A DNA stretch of 36,547 nucleotides from Prevotella sp. (GTDB taxonomy: Bacteria; Bacteroidota; Bacteroidia; Bacteroidales; Bacteroidaceae): positions 1-36,547 of the forward strand of contig JAGAAJ010000026.1 in NCBI GenBank assembly GCA_017615355.1, given 5' to 3'. A program made the translations under genes and the position numbers. Shown piece by piece: positions 16,368-22,656 of the stretch; position 1 is the first letter of the stretch; each line of letters begins with the position of its first letter. The notes beneath the pieces are model-generated. The model was not told the DNA's origin. It searched no databases and was given only the letters and a program-made list of their open reading frames with translations.

Positions 16368-17087
16368 TCAAAGAAACGGCAGGATGTGCTCTTCGGCGAA
16401 GCGGAGGTCGTCGATGTCGTCTATCTCATACCACTTCAGGCCTTCCTCGCAGAGCACATAGACGGGCGAAATCTCACGCGACATGCTCAGCAGCTCATAC
16501 TCATAGCCCAGCTTCGGCTTGTCGGCCACCTTAAGGGCATAGTCCTCACACATCTTTTTATAGAAGGCGTTCGAGAGCTTGTGGATGCCGACGAGCTCGC
16601 CGCTGGCATCGACCTCCTCCTTGTTGACGGAGCAGTTGGTGAGCACGCCCTCGGCATTGCGCTCCACGTAGTATTGGTCCTGGAATTTCGTGACGGGTGT
16701 GATGAGCATCACGTCGGGCTGCGGGCACTCGATGAGGCTGGAGATGGCACGGCGCTCGAACACAAGGTCGCTTTCAAGGAGCAGGAAATCATCGCTGCCG
16801 ATGACCTCGCGACAGTTATAGAGTGTGTACATACTGTTGGTCTCGGCATAGCGCGGGCTGAAGCAGCACTCTATCTGCGGGTATTTCGCAGCCAGTTGCT
16901 CGTAGGCCTCACGCAGATAGCCCGTACCGATGATGATGCGCTCGATGCCGCAGTCAATCAGCGTCTCGATGGAGCGTACCACCATTGCCTTTCCGCCGGC
17001 CTCGATGAAACCCTTGGGCCTTTCCTCAGTCATACTGCCGAAGCGTGTTCCCATACCGGCAGCCATTATCACAGCAGTCTTAATCAT
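16368..17087 (-). CDS. nucleotidyltransferase, LicC-like CTP:phosphocholine (or related) cytidylyltransferase
   Basis: 239 residues from the ATG at 17087; an in-frame TTG at 17093 is less likely. The N-terminus MAAGMGTRFG...ERPKGF is the nucleotide-binding signature of sugar-nucleotide and LicC-type transferases. ETNSMYTL near 83-90 and LLESDLVF near 103-110 (catalytic Asp) fit the LicC/phosphonate cytidylyltransferase subgroup, as does KWYEIDDIDDLRFAE at the end. It should activate phosphocholine, phosphoethanolamine or an aminophosphonate with CTP and supply the two downstream LicD transferases. Neither LicA nor phosphonate synthesis genes are in the window, so the substrate is open. Confidence 0.85.
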   Translation of the reverse strand: MIKTAVIMAAGMGTRFGSMTEERPKGFIEAGGKAMVVRSIETLIDCGIERIIIGTGYLREAYEQLAAKYPQIECCFSPRYAETNSMYTLYNCREVIGSDDFLLLESDLVFERRAISSLIECPQPDVMLITPVTKFQDQYYVERNAEGVLTNCSVNKEEVDASGELVGIHKLSNAFYKKMCEDYALKVADKPKLGYEYELLSMSREISPVYVLCEEGLKWYEIDDIDDLRFAEEHILPFL

Positions 17088-17102
17088 AGTCAATTAACGT
17101 AT

Positions 17103-17813
17103 TTACCTTAGCCAATAAAGCAGTTTTTTATAGTTCTTCTTAAACAGCCAGCGCAAGCGGACGAAACGCCCGTCGCTGACCAGCGATGAGTGGAAAGCGC
17201 CGGAGAACGTGCCCTGCGTAGCAATCGTGGGCTGACACCAGAGACACTCCAACAGGCCTTTGTCGATGAGGTCGTTGTGATACCAGTCGATGGCCAGGTC
17301 ACAGCGTTCCACTTTCAGCTGTTCTACAATGGCTTTCGCAGCCTTGAAGTTGATGAAGTAGCACCCAGCCATACGGCCTTTCTTGGCAGGATAGAGCATC
17401 CGGCCCTTCTCCCGCTGACTGCGCGGAACGAAGCGCAGGGCGCTGTCTTCGTAGGAGATGAAGATGCTTCTGTCGGCATAGTGCTCACGATATTCCTTCA
17501 GGCTTTGCTCGAAACGAGGCAAGAAGCCCTCATTGAGGGCAATGTCATCCTCCAGCACCAAGGCTCCCTCAAGCCCTTCGGCCACAATACGCTCGTAGGC
17601 CAGAAAGTGCGACACAGTACATAGCGTCCGTGGAATCCGGCGATGCAGCTCTTCACGCCCATCCTTCATGTATTGGTCGATCAAGGCCTGAATATGCTGT
17701 TCGTCATGGCCTTCGTTGACGAACTCATAGTCCATCCCCAGCCTTTTCATCATGCGGTCGATGTGTTCACCGCGCTCCTTCAGCCTGTCGGGATGTATGA
17801 CAAATGTTTTCAT
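17103..17813 (-). CDS. glycosyltransferase family 25 protein
   Basis: 236 residues. GT25 pattern: an N-terminal VIHPDRLKERGEHI, the C/SH-region TLCTVSHFLAYERI near 80-93, then LEGALVLEDDIAL near 100-112, whose EDD is the metal/nucleotide-sugar motif. AGCYFINFKAAKAIV near 150 is the acceptor-side motif. GT25 enzymes add galactose or related sugars to lipooligosaccharide. It is the first gene of the minus-strand LicD operon, 15 bases upstream of the cytidylyltransferase ATG, with a good promoter. It probably builds the glycan that the LicD proteins decorate. Confidence 0.9.
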   Translation of the reverse strand: MKTFVIHPDRLKERGEHIDRMMKRLGMDYEFVNEGHDEQHIQALIDQYMKDGREELHRRIPRTLCTVSHFLAYERIVAEGLEGALVLEDDIALNEGFLPRFEQSLKEYREHYADRSIFISYEDSALRFVPRSQREKGRMLYPAKKGRMAGCYFINFKAAKAIVEQLKVERCDLAIDWYHNDLIDKGLLECLWCQPTIATQGTFSGAFHSSLVSDGRFVRLRWLFKKNYKKLLYWLR

Positions 17814-17832
17814 TCAAATCAGTTTTCGTGTG

Positions 17833-17863
17833 CAAAGGTACGAATAAGCGAGAGAATAGCAAA
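17833..17863 (-). promoter_or_regulatory. promoter of the GT25-LicD operon
   Basis: On the minus strand TTTG (complement of 17860-17863) and TACCTTTG (complement of 17833-17840) are 19 bases apart. The -33 box lies inside the left half of a 26-bp perfect palindrome. A second copy of the TACCTTTG box lies at 17915-17922. Confidence 0.75.
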
Positions 17864-17884
17864 AGAAAATCGATTTTCTTTTGC
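17859..17884. repeat. 26-bp perfect palindrome between the LicD operon and the GT4 gene
   Basis: Arms GCAAAAGAAAATC and GATTTTCTTTTGC meet without a spacer. It is the centre of a wider imperfect inverted repeat that includes GGTAC-containing flanks. A second hairpin, GTACCTTCGGC/GCCAAAGGTAC with one mismatch and a GAA loop, follows at 17899-17923. The segment CAAAGGTACGAA occurs twice (17833 and 17915). Confidence 0.88.
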
Positions 17885-17926
17885 TTTTCCGAGCGAAAGT
17901 ACCTTCGGCGAAGCCAAAGGTACGAA

Positions 17927-17947
17927 ATAATTCATAATTCATAATTA
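17927..17947. repeat. three heptamers ATAATTC in the GT4 promoter
   Basis: ATAATTC (17927-17933), ATAATTC (17934-17940), ATAATTA (17941-17947), just upstream of the -7 box at 17953-17960. The array occupies the space where a -33 element and spacer would lie. Confidence 0.88.
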
Positions 17948-17952
17948 TTTCT

Positions 17953-17960
17953 TAATTTTG
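17953..17960 (+). promoter_or_regulatory. -7 box of the GT4 gene
   Basis: TAATTTTG fits TAnnTTTG. The predicted start near 17966 gives a leader of a few bases (ATG 17970) or about 16 bases (ATG 17982). The upstream 20 bases are heptamer repeat, with no TTTG. Confidence 0.6.
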
Positions 17961-17981
17961 CAGCCAATTATGGAAGATAGG

Positions 17982-19106
17982 ATGATTATCGGCTTCGATG
18001 CAAAGCGTATCGTACGCAACGGCACGGGCCTCGGCAATTATGGACGCACGCTGGTGAACGACCTGTCGGCGCTCGACGCCTTCGACCTGCGCCTCTACGC
18101 TCCTGACAACGGCATCACACAGCTGCGCTCGCAGATTGTGGGACGGCCCAACGTCACGTTCTGCTATCCGCGCCATGCACCCACCGCCATCGGCAAGGCC
18201 CTGTGGCGATCGCACGGCATTGTCAAGCAGCTGCTGAAAGACGGCGTGGGCGTTTATCACGGTCTCTCGGGCGAGCTGCCCGTAGGCATCAGCAAGGCCG
18301 GCATCCGCACCGTCGTCACCATCCACGACCTCATCTTCATGCGGCATCCGGAGTATTACAACCGTACCGACGTGAAGATCTACACCAAGAAATTCTTCAA
18401 CACCCTGAAGGAGGCCGACCGCATCGTGGCCATCAGCGAGTGCACCAAGCGTGACGTCTGCGAGTTGGGCGAAGTTGACCCCAAGCGCGTCGACGTCATC
18501 TACCAGAGCTGCTCGCCTCGTTTCTCCGAGGAGCCTGATGCCGCGAAGATGTGGGCCGTGCGCGACAAATACGTGCTGCCCGACCGCTACATCCTTTGCG
18601 TAGGCTCGATAGAGGAGCGCAAGAACGTGCTCCTGGCCATCCAGGCGCTGCACCACCTGCCGGACGACGTCTCGCTGGTCATCGTGGGACGGCAGACATC
18701 CTACAGCGACCGCGTGCACGAGTACGTCCTAGAGCATCGTATGCACAGCCGCGTACAGATGCTGCACAACGTGCCCGATGACGACCTGCCTGCCCTCTAC
18801 CGCATGGCCGACTGCTTCGTCTATCCCTCACGCTACGAGGGTTTCGGCATCCCCATCATCGAGGCCATCAGCCAGGGCCTGCCCGTCGTGGCCTGCACCG
18901 GCTCGTGCCTTGAGGAAGCAGGCGGACCCGACAGCCTCTACGTCTCGCCCGACGATCCCGAGGCGATGGCCCATGCCCTCAAGCAGGTGCTCTATGGTGC
19001 CCCCGACCGCCAGCAGCGCATCGACCGCAGCCGCCAATACATCCGCCGCTTCGAGAACAGCGATGCCGCCCGCCAGATGGCTGCCCTCTACTCTTGTCTG
19101 CACTAG
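17982..19106 (+). CDS. GT4-family glycosyltransferase
   Basis: 374 residues from MIIGFDAKR at 17982; ATG 17970 and an in-frame TTG at 17958 are alternatives. GT-B fold: RNGTGLGNYGR near 12-22 is the N-terminal glycine loop, VVTIHDLIFMRHPE near 107-120, ILCVGSIEERKN near 205-216, then the donor-site YPSRYEGFGIPIIEA near 285-300 with the E-x7-E motif. It should transfer a sugar from a nucleotide donor in cell-surface polysaccharide or lipopolysaccharide assembly. It is divergent from the GT25-LicD operon, so the two units probably serve the same glycan. The promoter contains a heptamer array. Confidence 0.93.
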   Translation: MIIGFDAKRIVRNGTGLGNYGRTLVNDLSALDAFDLRLYAPDNGITQLRSQIVGRPNVTFCYPRHAPTAIGKALWRSHGIVKQLLKDGVGVYHGLSGELPVGISKAGIRTVVTIHDLIFMRHPEYYNRTDVKIYTKKFFNTLKEADRIVAISECTKRDVCELGEVDPKRVDVIYQSCSPRFSEEPDAAKMWAVRDKYVLPDRYILCVGSIEERKNVLLAIQALHHLPDDVSLVIVGRQTSYSDRVHEYVLEHRMHSRVQMLHNVPDDDLPALYRMADCFVYPSRYEGFGIPIIEAISQGLPVVACTGSCLEEAGGPDSLYVSPDDPEAMAHALKQVLYGAPDRQQRIDRSRQYIRRFENSDAARQMAALYSCLH

Positions 19107-19118
19107 AGCGAAAATAAA

Positions 19119-19192
19119 GAGCCTCTTCAGCAGAATAAAGAGGCTCCTGAGCAAAATTTGGAGGCTCCGGAAAAAACTGCGGAGCCTCCAAA
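19119..19192. terminator. two tandem GAGGCTC hairpins between convergent genes
   Basis: Hairpin 1: GAGCCTCTT (19119-19127)/AAGAGGCTC (19138-19146). Hairpin 2: TTTGGAGGCTCCG (19157-19169)/CGGAGCCTCCAAA (19180-19192), 13 bp perfect. All four arms share GAGGCTC or its complement, so arm 1 can also pair with arm 3 and arm 2 with arm 4. They lie between the GT4 stop and the DUF4876 gene stop and probably terminate both; T-rich tails are modest. Confidence 0.75.
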
Positions 19193-19217
19193 ATATAATA
19201 ATGTGGTGCGAAAAAGA

Positions 19218-20702
19218 TTACTTAATCACGACCTTTTTGCCGTTGATGATGTAGAGACCCTTCTGCACGCTGTTCATGCGCTGGCCCTGGAGGTTGAAGA
19301 TGCCGTTGTTCTCAACAGTCGAGGTGTTGACGGTCTGGATGCCTGTGACGACACCTTCGCCATAGACGCGAGGCTCGACGTTGCTGAGCACCTCGAAGTC
19401 ATCGGTTGAGTTGTTGGTGTCTTTGAGCACGTTGCGGCCACCTTCCACGCTGGCTACCTTGCGGGCCACAGCCTGACAGTTGTAGGTGCCGGGGTCGGCT
19501 GTGCAGGTGAAACCTGCGTCGTAGGCCTCAGCAAAGCGCTTGTCATCAGCACTCGGAGTCTTCTGCTTCACGATGTCAACGCAGTCGATGCTATTCTTCA
19601 TAGGCACGATTGTGTAGGTGTTTCCAGAGGTCTTTCCCTTGGGGTAGGTGGCAGGACAGTTGTCAATGTCGGTATCGGCAGGCAGCAGTACGATGCCCAC
19701 AGGACCGGGATTCAGGAAGTTGATGAAGTCGGTGGTGCCGAAGGTCTTGATGATAGGCAGTTCGGGCACACTCTCGCTGTGGTCGCTGAAACCAGCATTC
19801 GCACTCTTCACCTCGAAGTCAGCATCGCTCAGGTTAACGTTGCCTTCTGCAATCTCGCTGTGGTCGATGGCGCAGTTGGTGATCACGACGCTCTTGCCTG
19901 CCTCCACCAAAACGGGAGCGCTGGCAGGAATCTGGAATATCTGCTTCACCACGGCGCTGTCAGGATGCTCAGCAGCCATGGCGGCGGCCGTCCATGCGTT
20001 GGCGGCGGCGTCAGAGTTGGCCATACCGATGTAGAGACCTGCCACGTCGATAGCCTCAGCTGAGTTGTTGTACAGCTCGATATAGAGGTGCTTCATGTAG
20101 TTCTTAGGCGTAGCACCGTTCAGACGGGTGCTGCCTGCGTAGAACACCTTGCCGATGACCAGCTTGCCATTGAGCGAGGGTGCTGTCTGCTGCTCAGGAC
20201 GCACCACCTTGATAAGTATCAGGTTAGTGGCGGTGTTTCCGTCACGGCCAATGTAGAGGATGGGATAGTCGGCCTCTAAGGTATAGCTCTGTTCAACAGG
20301 GTCGTTTTCTACGAGGCGTCCGTTGATGAAGTCGTCAAACTTATGGATTACGGTAGTCTTTCCCTCCTCGTCAGCTGTAAAGATGACAGCGGTGCCACGC
20401 TTCGCTTCGTCCTTGTTGTTGATAGCGCCGTTAATAGTGAAAACATCGCCAGCCTTGAAGCCGCCTTCAACGGTGAGCTTGATGTAATTATCATTCATCA
20501 CACCCTCTGAGCTGTAGCCGTTGGCCAGCTTAATGCAGTCTTTGGAATCTGTGTTCATGTGGATTTTCACCGTTGAAATCTCGGTTGTTCCACTAATGGT
20601 AATGCCGTCCATGCTGGTTGGATAGTCAATCAGCGTGGTTTGTGCATTCATGCCCATGACGCCAAGCATCATAAGCAATGCGGAAGTAAAGAATTTTTTC
20701 AT
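19218..20702 (-). CDS. secreted DUF4876-like protein with a sorting-type C-terminal tail
   Basis: 494 residues from the ATG at 20702; the frame is open back to 20774, but MKKFFTSALLMML begins a signal peptide ending NAQ, fixing the start. Residues about 25-165 look like a beta-sandwich. About 180-440 resemble DUF4876, with KVFYAGSTRLNG, YIELYNNSAEAIDVAGLYIG, VKQIFQIP and DHSEIAEGN. These blocks recur in the lipoprotein at 24242-25462, so the two are paralogues. The last 30 residues (IFNLQGQRM...KGLYIINGKKVVIK) resemble the C-terminal sorting tail seen on many secreted Prevotella proteins, possibly type IX secretion. It is the last gene of the receptor operon; its leader carries a GTTTTC hexamer array. 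Confidence 0.85.
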   Translation of the reverse strand: MKKFFTSALLMMLGVMGMNAQTTLIDYPTSMDGITISGTTEISTVKIHMNTDSKDCIKLANGYSSEGVMNDNYIKLTVEGGFKAGDVFTINGAINNKDEAKRGTAVIFTADEEGKTTVIHKFDDFINGRLVENDPVEQSYTLEADYPILYIGRDGNTATNLILIKVVRPEQQTAPSLNGKLVIGKVFYAGSTRLNGATPKNYMKHLYIELYNNSAEAIDVAGLYIGMANSDAAANAWTAAAMAAEHPDSAVVKQIFQIPASAPVLVEAGKSVVITNCAIDHSEIAEGNVNLSDADFEVKSANAGFSDHSESVPELPIIKTFGTTDFINFLNPGPVGIVLLPADTDIDNCPATYPKGKTSGNTYTIVPMKNSIDCVDIVKQKTPSADDKRFAEAYDAGFTCTADPGTYNCQAVARKVASVEGGRNVLKDTNNSTDDFEVLSNVEPRVYGEGVVTGIQTVNTSTVENNGIFNLQGQRMNSVQKGLYIINGKKVVIK

Positions 20703-20732
20703 GTTGTTAAGTATTAAGTGAATAAAAAGGTT

Positions 20733-20756
20733 GTTTTCGTTTTCGTTTTCGTCTTC
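20733..20756. repeat. four GTTTTC-type hexamers in the leader of the DUF4876-like gene
   Basis: GTTTTC three times and GTCTTC once, between the HMA gene stop (20762) and the start at 20702. The same unit recurs before the HMA gene. Confidence 0.8.
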
Positions 20757-20761
20757 GTTAC

Positions 20762-21502
20762 CTATTCCTTGCACTCGTGCGGCGCAGGCACCTCGGCGTT
20801 AATGCCGAGCTGGTGGGCGGCCTCGAGCAGCTGGTCGGCGCTGAGCTCGTTCTTGAAGTAGGTGACGGCCAGGGAGCCGTTGCGTGCGTTGACATTGGCA
20901 TCGTCGATGGCATCGCTATGAATGAGCAGCTTGTCGATGGTCTCCTCTGTGGCCTGCTCCTTTGGAATGATGTAGTAGGCAAAGGCCACCTTCGGGTCGG
21001 AGTAGTAGTTGACGGGCGTATAACCCAGCTCGCCGATGGCCTCGCGGATGGCGTCCTTGCAGGTGCGGTTGGCATCGTAGCGGATGAAGACATAATGTTT
21101 GTCAAGGTGTGGCGACAGGCTGTCGATACCCTCTATCTGCTCCAGTCGCTTCACAATCTTGTTGGCGCAATTCTGGCAATGCATATCGTCGATGCGCAGG
21201 CCCATGCCTCGACGGATGGTGTCCGAGGGGCTGTAGGGCGAAGCCTTGTAGCGGCCGGTGGCTGCCAGGCGTGCCTCGATGCTGTCGGCGCAGGTCTTCG
21301 AGCGGTCGAAGACGATGGTAGTGGTGCGTCGTTCGGTATTACTGCGCAGGCTCTCGATGCCAGGCAGCTGTCGCACAATCGTCATCACCTTGTGGGCGCA
21401 CTCGTCGCATCGCATCCCCTTGATACGCACGGTCAGCGTGTCGGTCTGCGCGGCTACTCCGCTAAAGAAGATTGAACAAAGAAGGATGAATAAACTCCGC
21501 AT
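20762..21502 (-). CDS. secreted protein with two heavy-metal-associated (HMA) domains
   Basis: 246 residues, signal peptide at 1-18 (ending GVAAQ). Domain 1 (about 22-90) carries KGMRCDECAHK at 29-38 with a CxxC metal site. Domain 2 (about 98-165) carries DDMHCQNCANK with a second CxxC. A third domain of similar length (about 168-240) has no cysteine pair and may be a degenerate copy. Such domains usually bind Cu(I) or Zn(II) in the cytoplasm, so a periplasmic or surface double-HMA protein is unusual. It sits inside the operon with a TonB receptor and DUF4876/DUF6850 proteins, which points to metal capture or buffering in the envelope. Operon position: 26 bases after the 21529-22644 gene. Confidence 0.88.
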   Translation of the reverse strand: MRSLFILLCSIFFSGVAAQTDTLTVRIKGMRCDECAHKVMTIVRQLPGIESLRSNTERRTTTIVFDRSKTCADSIEARLAATGRYKASPYSPSDTIRRGMGLRIDDMHCQNCANKIVKRLEQIEGIDSLSPHLDKHYVFIRYDANRTCKDAIREAIGELGYTPVNYYSDPKVAFAYYIIPKEQATEETIDKLLIHSDAIDDANVNARNGSLAVTYFKNELSADQLLEAAHQLGINAEVPAPHECKE

Positions 21503-21505
21503 ATC

Positions 21506-21523
21506 GTTTTCGTCTTCGTTTTC
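21506..21523. repeat. three GTTTTC-type hexamers before the HMA gene
   Basis: GTTTTC, GTCTTC, GTTTTC immediately upstream (minus-strand sense) of the ATG at 21502. Confidence 0.75.
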
Positions 21524-21528
21524 GTTTA

Positions 21529-22644
21529 TTATTGAGTAACAATACTCTTTTTGCCGTTCACGAAGTATAGGCCCTTTGTGGGCTGCAGCACGCGGCGGCC
21601 CTGCAGGTCGTAATAATGGTTATTGGTGACGGTTTCACGGTTATTGTCCTTGATACCAGCAGAGTGGGTATCGAAGTCAGCAATGGTCGCACCCTGCCAA
21701 GTGATCCATTTCTTGTCTTCAGTCTCCCAGGTCCAGTTGCCGAAGAAGTGGTTGCCGTTGCCATTGATGGTGAGGTAGACCTCGTCCTTTGACTCTAGGA
21801 TGACCTGTGTTGACTCGTCGCTGTTGCGCTCGAAGCCTGTCTTCGTGCCGTCGGCCACGAAGCGGTAGTGGTAGCGCAGCTGGTTATTCTTCATGGGGAT
21901 GGTGTTAATGCCGGCCGTCTCACCGCCGTTGAGGCTATTGCTGTTAATCTGCTCGTAGTAGTCGGCAGAGAGAACGAAGTCGTAAGTACCGTCGTAGGCC
22001 AGCAACACCAATGCCGTGTTTTTGTTGATGACATAGCTCTTGCCTTCCTCTGCACCGTCGTAATAACCGTAGCTGATGGTGGCACCCTTGGTTGCTGTAT
22101 AGTTGGAAGCCACCCTGGCAGCAACAAGCTCATGTGGCACCTGGTAGGTGCTGGCGATGTGATAGCCGCGGAAGCCATTCTTGATGGTCAGCGACAGGGC
22201 TCCGTGCACCTCGGCCAATGAAAAATGGGCATCTGTAGGCTCCTCATTGCTGGCGTACTGCGGATAGGTTGAGTTGCCGTAGGGATGGCCTGCCGTGCCA
22301 TAGGTCAGGGCGATGAGCAGGTCTTTCGTGTTGGTCAGGTCGTTGATGTCGAGCTGTCCGAGAATCTGCCAGCTGTAGCCTACAAACGTGCCGGTGGCAT
22401 CGCCAAAGAGACCAGCCATTTGCTTGACACCATCGACGTCGGCATTGTCAGTCTTGGTACCCTCCTCGCCGAGGCCCTTCAGGTCGGCCTTCACCCATAC
22501 GGTCTTGTCCGTATTGGCCAGGACCTCCTTCTGAGCCAGCAGCTCAGCCACGGTGTAGGGATTCTCTTTCGTGCCGTCACCAGCGAAAGCGCTCAGCGAC
22601 ATCTGCATGAGAAATAAGGAAAGAAGGAGTAGTGTTTTTTTCAT
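21529..22644 (-). CDS. secreted protein of unknown function with a sorting-type C-terminal tail
   Basis: 371 residues, signal peptide 1-21 (ending SAFAG). It opens with GDGTKENPYTVAELLAQ, a start common to OB-fold-like Bacteroidetes surface proteins. About 95 residues of that domain are followed by a beta-rich region with IPMKNNQLRYHYRF. The C-terminus has YYDLQGRRVLQPTKGLYFVNGKK, the same type of tail as the 19218-20702 protein. It lies 12 bases after the DUF6850 barrel gene in the receptor operon and is probably exported to the surface. No enzyme motif seen. Confidence 0.75.
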   Translation of the reverse strand: MKKTLLLLSLFLMQMSLSAFAGDGTKENPYTVAELLAQKEVLANTDKTVWVKADLKGLGEEGTKTDNADVDGVKQMAGLFGDATGTFVGYSWQILGQLDINDLTNTKDLLIALTYGTAGHPYGNSTYPQYASNEEPTDAHFSLAEVHGALSLTIKNGFRGYHIASTYQVPHELVAARVASNYTATKGATISYGYYDGAEEGKSYVINKNTALVLLAYDGTYDFVLSADYYEQINSNSLNGGETAGINTIPMKNNQLRYHYRFVADGTKTGFERNSDESTQVILESKDEVYLTINGNGNHFFGNWTWETEDKKWITWQGATIADFDTHSAGIKDNNRETVTNNHYYDLQGRRVLQPTKGLYFVNGKKSIVTQ

Positions 22645-22656
22645 AATATGAGATGT

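Noticed and set aside
17958..17960. TTG start for the GT4 gene
   Set aside because: The codon lies inside the -7 promoter box; ATG codons at 17970 and 17982 precede the conserved IIGFDAKR.
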